Positions 23,749-30,782 of a DNA stretch of 34,839 bases are shown one piece after another. Every line of letters starts with the position of its first letter. The stretch's first letter is position 1. A program made the translations under genes and the position numbers. The stretch comes from Candidatus Nomurabacteria bacterium (GTDB taxonomy: Bacteria; Patescibacteriota; Minisyncoccia; Phycocordibacterales; PALSA-1337), in contig CALQZK010000001.1 of assembly GCA_943349555.1 (NCBI GenBank), positions 1 through 34,839 on the forward strand. Reading direction: 5' to 3'. Below the pieces are notes generated by a model. That model was not told the origin of the DNA. It saw only the letters and a program-made list of their open reading frames with translations, and did no database searches.

Positions 23749-24756
23749 TCAGAGATTATACATTATCTTTGCAGTAGAAACCACTTTCTCAATCGCCTGT
23801 TCCAGAGGCATGGAGAGAACCGCTCCTGCTGCAGCCTTATGACCTCCTCCGCCAAGCTCGGCGGCAAGTTTAGAAACATCATATTTATTTGAATCAGAAG
23901 AACGGAAGCTCAACTTCACAACACTTGGCTGTGATTCTGCAGCACAGGCTACCATGCTCCAGTCCGGGACGCTGCGCATGAACGACGATATAGCTCCTGC
24001 ACTGACATCGCTAGCTGGAATTTTTTTACTTTCTATTACAGAATACGCCACCGAAGATATGGCCAATTTGCCGTCAAAAAGAACGGAAATATTGCCCAGA
24101 GCTGCAGCTTCAAAAGATATGAATCCTGGAGTATTGGAATTTTCCATTTTGGAAATAAGGAGTGGGATGCTTGGTATATGAGAAGCAAGATCGGCCACAG
24201 CAGAAAAAGTTTTCGGTCCAACTCCTTCATACTTAAACCCTCCAGTATCCGTGTATGTGCCAATGAAAAGATTGCTGGCAATATCGGAGTCCAACTTTAT
24301 ACTCCATTCTTTAAACAAATCGAAAAGAATAAGGCAATTAGCAGGATATGAGGGATCGATAATATTGATGGAACCACAGCCAGGATTGGTGCGATGATGA
24401 TCGATATTTATAATTTTCAATGATTCGGGAAACATTACTTCTTTAATCCGTGAGACTCCTCCCTTCCCAGAATCCAAAATGATAAAAAGATCAAATTCAT
24501 TTACGTCAATCTCAAAGAAATTCTTCTTTACTATTTCCTTTGCCCCAGGGAAATGCATAAAAGCCTTGGGAATCTCCGAATCCCCCTGTATAGCTGTAAC
24601 TTTCTTGCCAAGCTGTTCCAGGGCGAATTTCATAGCTAAAACAGACCCTACACTGTCAGGATCTGGCGAAGGATGGCAATGTAAAAGGATATGCTTTGCC
24701 TTTTTTATTTCAGCTAAAATTGCCTGGGTTTCAGGCCACGCTTTATCTTGGCTCAT
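23749..24756 (-). CDS. DHH/DHHA1 phosphoesterase (NrnA-like)
   Basis: A 335-residue DHH-superfamily phosphoesterase. Motif I is LLHCHPSPDPDSVGS, motif II includes ILDSGKGG, motif III is INIDHHRTNPG, and the DHHA1 domain ends with GGGGHKAAAGA. NrnA-type members degrade nanoRNA and pAp, or hydrolyse cyclic di-nucleotide products. The metal-binding Asp and His residues are present. It starts at ATG 24756, overlapping the upstream membrane gene by 4 bp. It also has its own -10 box 6 nt before the ATG, so it can be transcribed alone without a leader. Confidence 0.92.
   Translation of the reverse strand: MSQDKAWPETQAILAEIKKAKHILLHCHPSPDPDSVGSVLAMKFALEQLGKKVTAIQGDSEIPKAFMHFPGAKEIVKKNFFEIDVNEFDLFIILDSGKGGVSRIKEVMFPESLKIINIDHHRTNPGCGSINIIDPSYPANCLILFDLFKEWSIKLDSDIASNLFIGTYTDTGGFKYEGVGPKTFSAVADLASHIPSIPLLISKMENSNTPGFISFEAAALGNISVLFDGKLAISSVAYSVIESKKIPASDVSAGAISSFMRSVPDWSMVACAAESQPSVVKLSFRSSDSNKYDVSKLAAELGGGGHKAAAGAVLSMPLEQAIEKVVSTAKIMYNL
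23755..23760 (-). promoter_or_regulatory. -10 box of the cyclophilin gene (leaderless)
   Basis: TATAAT with 6 nt to ATG 23748, lying inside the last codons of the DHH gene. Confidence 0.65.
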
Positions 24757-25076
24757 GCCCAGATTATAGCACGAAGTTTTCTGATTGAATTAACACAGGC
24801 CATTGTGCCTGACAGGATGAGCAGACCAAAGACTGTCTGAACAATTATTCTTGTATGAAGAAGAGATGAGTAGGCATAAGAAAAGCGATCCACCCAGTCC
24901 ACCTGCGTCATGATATTCGCCAAAACATCAGTGAAGGAAATCAGAATACTGGAACAGAAAATAAGCGCGGCGGCGAACAAAGCGCTTGCCAATGGAGACG
25001 TAGTGAAAAGCCATATGTTGCGCACAGTTCTTATGCGCGACATGACTTCGTATTTAAGTTGAAAGTCAGGATTCAT
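24753..25076 (-). CDS. Small membrane protein encoded after the ECF sigma factor
   Basis: A 107-residue protein with a basic N-terminus (to about 20) and two transmembrane helices (about 28-50 and 78-97), and no recognised domain. It begins 5 bp after the sigma factor stop and overlaps the DHH start by 4 bp. ECF sigma factors are commonly co-encoded with membrane-bound anti-sigma factors. Here the cytosolic N-terminal part of about 25 residues is too short for a classic anti-sigma domain, so that role is only a guess from position. Confidence 0.6.
   Translation of the reverse strand: MNPDFQLKYEVMSRIRTVRNIWLFTTSPLASALFAAALIFCSSILISFTDVLANIMTQVDWVDRFSYAYSSLLHTRIIVQTVFGLLILSGTMACVNSIRKLRAIIWA
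24763..24768 (-). promoter_or_regulatory. -10 box of the DHH gene (leaderless)
   Basis: TATAAT with 6 nt to ATG 24756, inside the 3' end of the membrane-protein gene. Confidence 0.65.
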
Positions 25077-25081
25077 GATAG

Positions 25082-25681
25082 TTATATGCGTACTGTTTCT
25101 TGTTTTAAATTTTTGTCTTTAGAGTAGATAAAATTTAGCTCTTTTAATTTATCTTTTGCCCTCGATATGCGCGTTCTGACAACTCCATAGGAAACCCCTT
25201 CTATTTTGGCAATTTCCTTTTCCGACTTATGATCGAAGATATAGAGTTCGATCGTTCGCTTCAAAAGAGCGGGTAATTTTGACACGAGCGAGAGCAGGTA
25301 ATCTTTGTCGAGGCCGTACTCTCTCAATTCCTTGACCGAAAAATCTTCTATTTCTCCTGTAACTTCCGGATCCAAGGTAAAGGTCGCTCGCTTCTTATTC
25401 TTGGAATATATAGTGTAGCAGACCCGGATCAGAATAGCATATGCCCATGAGGAAAACTTTATACCTTCCCTTTTTGCATATTTGGGAGCGTGGATGTACA
25501 TACGGACGAAAGCCTCCTGTACAGCATCTTCCGCATCCTCCATACCGAGTATTTTCCTCGCTGCATGGAGAAATGGCACTTCATAGCGGTCTACAATGAT
25601 GCCGAAAGCTGAAGGATCTTCAATAGATCTCTTCAAGACGACTTCGTCTGGCAGTGTAATCGGATCTGTTTCTATTTCCAT
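25082..25681 (-). CDS. ECF-type RNA polymerase sigma factor
   Basis: A 199-residue sigma70-family factor of ECF type. Region 2 (about 15-85) carries DRYEVPFLHAARKILG, the EDAVQEAFVRMYI core-binding helix and FSSWAYAILIRVCY. Region 4 (about 130-185) carries LPALLKRTIELYIFDHKSEKEIAKIEG with a helix-turn-helix ending VRTRISRAKDKLKEL. It directs polymerase to a regulon not visible here. I prefer ATG 25681, 8 nt after a TATAAT box; a GTG two codons upstream (25687) would lie closer to that box. It heads a run with the membrane protein and DHH gene. Confidence 0.92.
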   Translation of the reverse strand: MEIETDPITLPDEVVLKRSIEDPSAFGIIVDRYEVPFLHAARKILGMEDAEDAVQEAFVRMYIHAPKYAKREGIKFSSWAYAILIRVCYTIYSKNKKRATFTLDPEVTGEIEDFSVKELREYGLDKDYLLSLVSKLPALLKRTIELYIFDHKSEKEIAKIEGVSYGVVRTRISRAKDKLKELNFIYSKDKNLKQETVRI

Positions 25682-25689
25682 ATACACCT

Positions 25690-25695
25690 ATTATA
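25690..25695 (-). promoter_or_regulatory. -10 box of the sigma-factor gene
   Basis: TATAAT with 8 nt to ATG 25681, so the leader is at most 1-2 nt. Confidence 0.6.
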
Positions 25696-25811
25696 ACCGA
25701 TGAAAGGGGTAAAATGTTACAAGATGAATCTTGAATTTTGAGGTACCATGTGTTATCCTTGTCGTGAATCTGTCAACAAATGTTCAAATCTCAAAAAACA
25801 AAGGATCTACT

Positions 25812-26501
25812 ATGCGACGATCGTATACAATGCGGGTACGGATCGGTTTTGACCACAAGAGTGTCCTACACGGGAGAGGATGGCGTGGCGTGACTACACT
25901 GTATCGCGACGATACGTTAGTGCTGGAGCGGACAGTTCCCGGCACAAATCGTCGGGCTGCTGTGACGGTAGCTCTAAACTGGCTGTGGGTGCATTTGGGT
26001 CACCAGCTTGGACAGGCCCAGACATTACTCACCGTCGACAACCCCTATGAGGAAGTCAAATACAGCACTTCCTTTCATTGCCGAGCACGGGAGTATTGCT
26101 ACTTGGATGAGATCACCGTCACGCAGCTTCTTTTGGAAGCAAATGGTGAACTCGTGCGTGAGACAAGGTTGCGCGCCTTGCATCACCCGTACGGATCGGT
26201 GCGACGTATCAAGCGGCGCAGGAAGTTGCCTGCCCGAGTCGCGCCCAATGTGTATGCCGACGCGAACAATACGTTCTTTTATCGCTACACGCATGTGCCC
26301 CAGCACTCAAAAAAAGGGAAATTCATCCGCTATCGAAAAGTTCGATTCTTGCGACTAGAAGCCCGTGGTCTATCCTCTGCCATTAAAGAGATAAAGGATC
26401 GTGATCTTCCTGCCTTACATAAAAGTCGCAGAATTCTTGGGGACATTCGTTCGGTCTCAAGGCTTGAAAGCCTCTATACCAACGTGTCACTGAGGACGTA
26501 A
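25812..26501 (+). CDS. Unrecognised basic protein, G+C-rich and foreign-looking
   Basis: A 229-residue, Arg-rich protein that I do not recognise. Base and codon use (many CGT/CGC/GTG codons) differ from all neighbours and suggest transfer. Residues about 165-215 (NTFFYRYTHVP, then KFIRYRKVRFLRLEARG and a helix SSAIKEIKDR) faintly recall the strand-strand-helix of AP2/integrase arm DNA-binding domains; this is a guess. I prefer ATG 25812 over 25731 because a TTGAAT/17 bp/TATCCT promoter-like pair (from 25733) would otherwise fall inside the gene. AAAGGA upstream is weakly Shine-Dalgarno-like. It ends 70 bp from the intron-bearing tRNA-Thr. Confidence 0.5.
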   Translation: MRRSYTMRVRIGFDHKSVLHGRGWRGVTTLYRDDTLVLERTVPGTNRRAAVTVALNWLWVHLGHQLGQAQTLLTVDNPYEEVKYSTSFHCRAREYCYLDEITVTQLLLEANGELVRETRLRALHHPYGSVRRIKRRRKLPARVAPNVYADANNTFFYRYTHVPQHSKKGKFIRYRKVRFLRLEARGLSSAIKEIKDRDLPALHKSRRILGDIRSVSRLESLYTNVSLRT

Positions 26502-26530
26502 CGTAATTCAAAGGCGTCGTTTGGGGCTTC

Positions 26531-26561
26531 GTAGAGAAGGTACCATCGATGCCTTTTCTAC
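26531..26561. terminator. Hairpin between the orphan gene and tRNA-Thr
   Basis: GTAGAGAAGG pairs with CCTTTTCTAC (one G-T), with an 11-nt loop. There is no long T-run on either side, so a terminator role is uncertain. Confidence 0.35.
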
Positions 26562-26570
26562 TAATTGCGG

Positions 26571-26828
26571 AGCCGTTGTCCGGGATTGAACCGGAGACCT
26601 CGTCATTCGCTTACACCTCCTTTTTATGTATATAGGAGGACTAGACTGTATCTTAATCCATTTAGGATTCCCTTGTCAGTCGTTCGAGCGATTTAGATCG
26701 CTACGGTCTTATCCAATGCTACCTTGGACTTTAACCGTGATTCGGGATTCATAACAGTGTTGCCACTGAAATGGGCAGGGGTCATGCGACCCACCAATGA
26801 CGTGCTCTACCAACTGAGCTACAACGGC
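26571..26828 (-). tRNA. tRNA-Thr(GGT) interrupted by a group I intron
   Basis: The minus strand gives a complete cloverleaf once 26608-26792 is removed. Acceptor GCCGTTG pairs with CAACGGC, D-arm is GCTC/GAGC, anticodon stem CGTCA/TGACG has loop TTGGTAA, and the T-arm is TCCGG-TTCAATC-CCGGA. The anticodon is GGT. The intron falls between positions 36 and 37. The discriminator is T and no CCA is encoded. Exons are 26793-26828 and 26571-26607. Confidence 0.93.
26608..26792 (-). ncRNA. Compact (185-nt) group I intron
   Basis: The 5' exon ends in U and the intron ends in G, as in group I introns. Folding by eye on the minus strand gives: P1, from exon GGU with intron GCC plus hairpin GGGTC-GCAT-GACCC; P2 CAGTG-GCAA-CACTG with a GNRA loop; P4 ACGGT/ACCGT; P5 TCCAA/TTGGA; P6 AGCGAT/ATCGCT; P7 GACTG/CAGTC; P8 AATCC-TAAAT-GGATT; J8/7 AAGATA; and P9 CCTCC/GGAGG. 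No open reading frame is inside, so any mobility would need an enzyme in trans. It should self-splice with a guanosine cofactor. Confidence 0.9.
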
Positions 26829-26842
26829 ATATCTTGGTTTAA

Positions 26843-26864
26843 CTACCAAGACAGCTACAACGGC
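26843..26864 (-). repeat. Partial duplicate of the tRNA-Thr 5' end
   Basis: GCCGTTGTAGCTGTCTTGG and the next bases match the first 22 nt of tRNA-Thr at 19 positions, 14 bp upstream of the real gene. A hairpin TCTTGGT/ACCAAGA (26831-26850) overlaps it. It looks like a tRNA remnant from integration or slippage. Confidence 0.65.
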
Positions 26865-26890
26865 GTATGTACATGTCCGTTGCTATCCTC

Positions 26891-27694
26891 TCACAAATTC
26901 TTCGGCAAAACAACCGTGACCGTCGTTCCTTTATTAAGTTCTGAGGCAATAGATATGCTTCCCCCATGTAGTTCTATCATCTTCTTTGAGGTATATAGCC
27001 CAACTCCGCTCTCGTCCGGCTCAACCATGACTGCATTCTTGCCTCTGTGTAGTCGATCAAAAATGTAGGGCAAATCCTCTGGTGTAATGCCGATACCTGT
27101 ATCTTTGGTGATTATCGTAACCGATGACTGGCTGTCGGAAATATTCACATCCACACTGCCATTTGGAGAATACTTTATGGCATTGTCAATAATGTTAATA
27201 ATGGCTGCTTTAATCTTATTCCTATCAGCATTAATCAGAATGGAAGTCTGCGGGGAAATAAAATTTAATTTGATTTTCTTCTTTACAGTAATGAAATTCA
27301 ATTCCGCGATAATGGACTGGACCATGCCAACGATATCTACGCGTTCCGGATTCAATATGAGAGTGCCTCCTTCGGCCTCAATTGTCTTGAGCATGCCATT
27401 AATGATGCCTATGGCGTCTTTTATACGCTCAAGGCCTGCATCGATAAGGGAAATTGAGTCAGAGGGCAATGAAGTCTCTGATTTAAGCATTTCCAGAGCC
27501 CATTTCACCCCAGAGAGCGGCGTGCGAAGCTGATGCTGTGCCACGCTTAAAAAGTCATTCTTCAGTCGGTCGAGCTGGACCATTTTTCCAAGCTTTTTGG
27601 CGGTCTCTTCTCTCTGCTTTTTTTCGTAAAGGGCGTATAGGAAAAAAATAATTACTAGGACAGATAAAGCGATGGCATAGTAGGAATTTTCCAT
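26891..27694 (-). CDS. Orphan sensor histidine kinase
   Basis: A 267-residue kinase. It has one N-terminal transmembrane helix (about 5-23), a short charged linker, the H-box VAQHQLRTPLSGVKW with phospho-accepting His54, and an ATPase domain with N-box IINIIDNAIKYSP, DTGIGITPEDLPYIF and a GVGLYTSKKMIELHGG box. There is almost nothing outside the membrane to sense a ligand. No response regulator is adjacent; the nearest is at 18633. It is divergent from the transpeptidase fusion gene (56 bp between starts), so cell-wall stress is a possible input. TAGAAT lies 6 nt before the ATG. Confidence 0.93.
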   Translation of the reverse strand: MENSYYAIALSVLVIIFFLYALYEKKQREETAKKLGKMVQLDRLKNDFLSVAQHQLRTPLSGVKWALEMLKSETSLPSDSISLIDAGLERIKDAIGIINGMLKTIEAEGGTLILNPERVDIVGMVQSIIAELNFITVKKKIKLNFISPQTSILINADRNKIKAAIINIIDNAIKYSPNGSVDVNISDSQSSVTIITKDTGIGITPEDLPYIFDRLHRGKNAVMVEPDESGVGLYTSKKMIELHGGSISIASELNKGTTVTVVLPKNL

Positions 27695-27700
27695 GCAGTT

Positions 27701-27706
27701 ATTCTA
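27701..27706 (-). promoter_or_regulatory. -10 box of the orphan kinase gene (leaderless)
   Basis: TAGAAT with 6 nt to ATG 27694, in a 56-bp divergent region. A TATACT box for the plus-strand gene (27727-27732) lies beside it. Confidence 0.6.
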
Positions 27707-27750
27707 ACATATAATTATTGACATGCTATACTTAATATAAAATCAACAAT

Positions 27751-29277
27751 ATGTACCACAAGCAATTAGTCACTCATGTAACCACCAAAATTAATGAGGG
27801 GGTGGAAAAAGAAAAAATCCAAGATGAACTTATTGCTGATGGTTGGTCAGCAGACGATATTAAAGAAGCATTTTATTATAGCTCGTACCCAGAAAAGCTT
27901 CACCATTTTTCTTTTATTCGAGCTCTTCATTCAGAAGTTCCTGCTAGTGTCACAATAATTTTAATAGTCCTTGTTGCTACAGTACTAGGCAGTTACTTTT
28001 TCTTTTTCAGAGACACGACACTCAATTACAATATTAATCTACCTGCAGTGCCAGAGCCGAATCAGGTCGCATTTACCTACGGTGAACAACCAGCACTTTC
28101 TGATCCCGATTTCTTTGGAAAAGTTAAGCAACAATTTATTGATGACGAGGCCGATTTTATTGAAGCGGATCTTTCAGCAATGACTATTAGAGTATACAAA
28201 GATGGTGAAATGTCCCTGGAGGTTCCAATAAACAGTAAGGGCCGAGAAGGGTCCTGGTGGGAAACGCCTGCCGGACTCTATAAAATCAGCACAAAAGAAG
28301 ATAGGCACTTCTCCGGCATGGGTCATGTCTGGATGCCGTGGAGCATGAAATTCCAAGGGAATTTTTACATACATGGACGAACCTATTATCCAGATGGAAC
28401 GCTAACCGCCAAAGAATTTACAGGAGGCTGTATTCGTCTGTCCACTGAGGATGCAGAGAAGGTGTATCGTGCCATTGAAGTTGGTACGCCGTTGCTAGTT
28501 TTTGAACACAGTTTTTCTCCTGATACATTTACCTATCAAAGCGAGGCTGGGCCGGTTCTTTCAGCACCAAGCTATTTAAGTGCTGATTTACTTAATAATC
28601 ACGTCTTTGCAAGTAAGGAGTCGACAAAGGAACTGCCTATAGCATCGATCACAAAACTAATGACCGCACTCATTGCGACTGAATATATCAATCTCGATAA
28701 TATGGCTACTGTACCAAAAGAAGCTTTGGTCTACACATCAAAATCCCGCCTCAAAGCAGGTTCACAGTACAGTATTTATCAATTGCTATTCCCTCTACTA
28801 ATGGAATCTTCAAATGAGGCGGCGGAAACGATTGCACGGTATTATGGACGCGCTAATTTTATCCAACACATGAATGAAAAAGCTGCATCTATAGGAATGA
28901 CACACACTCATTTCGCCGATGCTTCTGGCGCCCTAGCAGAAAATACGTCTACCGCAGAAGATCTATTTATGCTTTCTAAATATATCTACAACAACAGAAG
29001 TTTCATATTCGATATTACTTCAGGGAAAGTCAAGAGTAGCGCTTACGGGACAAATGGATTTACTGACCTTGATAACTTCAATGATTTTATTAATAACGAA
29101 TTCTTTTTCGGAGGAAAGAACGGCAAGACGACAGCAGCTTCAGAAACAAACCTTTCCGTATTTGAATTACCCGTAGGAAATACAAAGAGGCCAATCGTTT
29201 CCATAGTCATTGGCGCACAGAACGCAGCAAAAGATTCTCAAATCCTGCTGGAATATACATTAAATCATTTCCGTTAA
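27751..29277 (+). CDS. L,D-transpeptidase / D,D-carboxypeptidase fusion
   Basis: A 508-residue peptidoglycan enzyme. A cytosolic N-terminal helical segment (about 1-60) and one transmembrane helix (about 66-86) precede two catalytic domains. The YkuD L,D-transpeptidase domain (about 134-251) has YIHGRTYY (His209) and the catalytic GGCIRLS (Cys227). The S11 penicillin-binding domain (about 270-508) has SITK (Ser299, Lys302), SSN (353-355) and GKNGKTT in place of the usual KTG motif. One protein could thus trim the terminal D-Ala and cross-link the resulting tetrapeptides as 3-3 bonds. No Shine-Dalgarno motif; TATACT lies 18 nt upstream. Confidence 0.93.
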   Translation: MYHKQLVTHVTTKINEGVEKEKIQDELIADGWSADDIKEAFYYSSYPEKLHHFSFIRALHSEVPASVTIILIVLVATVLGSYFFFFRDTTLNYNINLPAVPEPNQVAFTYGEQPALSDPDFFGKVKQQFIDDEADFIEADLSAMTIRVYKDGEMSLEVPINSKGREGSWWETPAGLYKISTKEDRHFSGMGHVWMPWSMKFQGNFYIHGRTYYPDGTLTAKEFTGGCIRLSTEDAEKVYRAIEVGTPLLVFEHSFSPDTFTYQSEAGPVLSAPSYLSADLLNNHVFASKESTKELPIASITKLMTALIATEYINLDNMATVPKEALVYTSKSRLKAGSQYSIYQLLFPLLMESSNEAAETIARYYGRANFIQHMNEKAASIGMTHTHFADASGALAENTSTAEDLFMLSKYIYNNRSFIFDITSGKVKSSAYGTNGFTDLDNFNDFINNEFFFGGKNGKTTAASETNLSVFELPVGNTKRPIVSIVIGAQNAAKDSQILLEYTLNHFR

Positions 29278-29298
29278 TGCGCGGCTTAGTGGACGACT

Positions 29299-29784
29299 TT
29301 AATAATTGCAATGCTGTAAATTATCTAGTCTACCATCTTCTTTTATCTTGATAGTCCAACCATCATAATGTCCAGGTTCGGATAAAATCATGTAACAACC
29401 TCCGATTTTTTCTGGGTTATTATTATCTTTTGCAATTACAATGTAACGATTGCTTTCTTGATACTTTGCAATGGAAATATTGGGCTCCAAATTTTCAAAA
29501 TGCAACCAATTATCAACTTCGGTTTTTTTATCGAGAACAACTTTATCTTTATTTCCATCCAAATCATTATCATTATGTAATTTAATAACTATGGATGAAT
29601 TGGGCACTGGACTATTAGTAATTGCATCTACAATATAGAATCCTCCCGACACCTTTCTATTTATAGCGTCTTCCAACATCATTTGGATAGATGATTTGTT
29701 TGGATCTGATGATGGGAAATATATAGCCCCAGCAATGAATAGCAATATTAAGATACCTATTATGTATATAATTTTCTTTATCAT
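29299..29784 (-). CDS. Membrane-anchored protein of unknown function
   Basis: A 161-residue protein with one N-terminal transmembrane helix (about 3-20) and a beta-rich outer domain. VSGGFYIVDAITNSPVPNSSIVIKLHNDNDLDGN resembles the Ca-binding, Asp/Asn-rich loops of cell-surface modules. Two late cysteines (GGCYMI and LQHCNY) may pair. I start at ATG 29784; an in-frame GTG at 29805 is also possible, with AGGAGG 8 nt before it, the only clear Shine-Dalgarno-like sequence at a gene start here. It is convergent with the transpeptidase fusion and downstream of tRNA-Asp. Composition is more A+T-rich than neighbours. Confidence 0.6.
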   Translation of the reverse strand: MIKKIIYIIGILILLFIAGAIYFPSSDPNKSSIQMMLEDAINRKVSGGFYIVDAITNSPVPNSSIVIKLHNDNDLDGNKDKVVLDKKTEVDNWLHFENLEPNISIAKYQESNRYIVIAKDNNNPEKIGGCYMILSEPGHYDGWTIKIKEDGRLDNLQHCNY

Positions 29785-29826
29785 TAATAACTTCAATCTT
29801 ACCACAGTTCTAACCTCCTATTTCTG

Positions 29827-29901
29827 CGCGGCTGAAGGGATTCGAACCCTCGGTCTATCCCGTGACAGGGGATTGTGTTAGGCCAGCTACACCACAGCCG
29901 C
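29827..29901 (-). tRNA. tRNA-Asp(GTC)
   Basis: Acceptor GCGGCTG/CAGCCGC, D-arm GTGT/ACAC, anticodon stem ATCCC/GGGAT with loop CTGTCAC, T-loop TTCGAAT (normal). The discriminator is G, as expected for Asp, and no CCA is encoded. Confidence 0.95.
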
Positions 29902-29957
29902 ATTAGGATAAATGTACCAAAAAATGCTTAAAATGCAAGAAAAATAAACGATTGCTG

Positions 29958-30028
29958 TGTCGGTGAATGGAATCGGACCATTGTCTGAGCCTTATGAGTG
30001 CTCTGTTTTGCCATTAAACTACACCGAC
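29958..30028 (-). tRNA. tRNA with anticodon CAT (elongator Met or Ile)
   Basis: Acceptor GTCGGTG/CACCGAC, D-arm GTTT/AAAC, anticodon stem GAGCA/GGCTC with an A-G mismatch next to loop CTCATAA, T-stem AATGG/CCATT with loop TCCGATT (C instead of U at position 55). The discriminator is A. CAT could be elongator Met or, with lysidine, Ile; the sequence alone does not decide. Confidence 0.85.
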
Positions 30029-30040
30029 ATTACATCCTTG

Positions 30041-30112
30041 TTGCGGAGGCCGGAATTGCACCGGCTACCTTCAGGTTATGAGCCTGACGAGCAACTGTTA
30101 CTCTTCTCCGCT
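30041..30112 (-). tRNA. Initiator tRNA-fMet(CAT)
   Basis: Position 1 (A) faces A72, leaving the end of the acceptor unpaired as in bacterial initiator tRNAs; GCGGAG then pairs with CTCCGC. Anticodon stem TCAGG/CCTGA carries loop CTCATAA. The T-loop is TGCAATT (G at position 55), and the D-loop AACAGTT lacks the usual GG pair. No CCA is encoded. Confidence 0.88.
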
Positions 30113-30159
30113 ATGGGGTAAATAATAACATCTTGCGTGACAGAAAGCAAATCCTATGT

Positions 30160-30759
30160 CTAGTGTGAAATATGATAAAACTCCTCAAATACCTGTCTGT
30201 AGAGGCCAATAACCCTCCTTGCCTCTATCTGGTTAAGAGCGAAGCCGGAGCCGTCATGAGCTATCCTATTGCGTATGCCATGTGCCTCTCCTGCCTGCTC
30301 CAAGGTCTTGAAGTCCCCTTTCTCCACCCGGCGAAGCCTTTCCCCTATTCCCTCCCCTCTGTATCCAAGCTTCACCAAGAGGTCTTCCAACATGATATCC
30401 GCCTCGATGATAGCCTGCCTCCAGTCATTCTCATTAGCAGAATCCATATGCTCCATCACCTTCCTCCATCTCACAGTCATTCCTTCATCTCCTTGCTTGG
30501 CGACGACAGCTTGATTGTCAGTAAATGCTGGTTCAACTTTTGTATTATATTTCTCCTCCTCTTTCGCACGAATTTTCTTCAAGCTTTCCACCGCGATGAC
30601 TATTCCCAGAAGAAGCAAAATGGATAGGGGAATAGAAATGCCGATTATAATTCCCATAAAGGATTTCAATCCGGCAACAAAAGACGGAAAATTTTCTATA
30701 ATATATGCAGATGACTTTTCGAAATAATATTGAAGATCAATTTGTGGCGCTGATATCAT
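30160..30759 (-). CDS. Membrane protein with C-terminal helical domain (RNRIAH motif)
   Basis: A 199-residue protein with one strong transmembrane helix (about 37-58), a charged linker (60-95) and a helical cytosolic domain (about 96-199; WRQAIIEADIMLEDLLVKLG, GEGIGERLRR, HGIRNRIAHDG). I know the layout as a common unassigned CPR protein. RNRIAH fits the loose R-x4-6-H pattern of HEPN RNases, but a single short motif is weak evidence. It lies 23 bp after gatA on the same strand, and an A+T-rich stretch with TATAAT elements precedes it. Confidence 0.65.
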   Translation of the reverse strand: MISAPQIDLQYYFEKSSAYIIENFPSFVAGLKSFMGIIIGISIPLSILLLLGIVIAVESLKKIRAKEEEKYNTKVEPAFTDNQAVVAKQGDEGMTVRWRKVMEHMDSANENDWRQAIIEADIMLEDLLVKLGYRGEGIGERLRRVEKGDFKTLEQAGEAHGIRNRIAHDGSGFALNQIEARRVIGLYRQVFEEFYHISH

Positions 30760-30782
30760 ATTATAATATAATTATATTATTA

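Noticed and set aside
26618..26632. AGGAGGTG on the minus strand as a Shine-Dalgarno motif
   Set aside because: It is the 3' strand of intron helix P9 and precedes no gene.
26724..27068. 114-codon plus-strand frame
   Set aside because: It crosses the tRNA-Thr intron, the 5' exon and the antisense of a clear histidine kinase.
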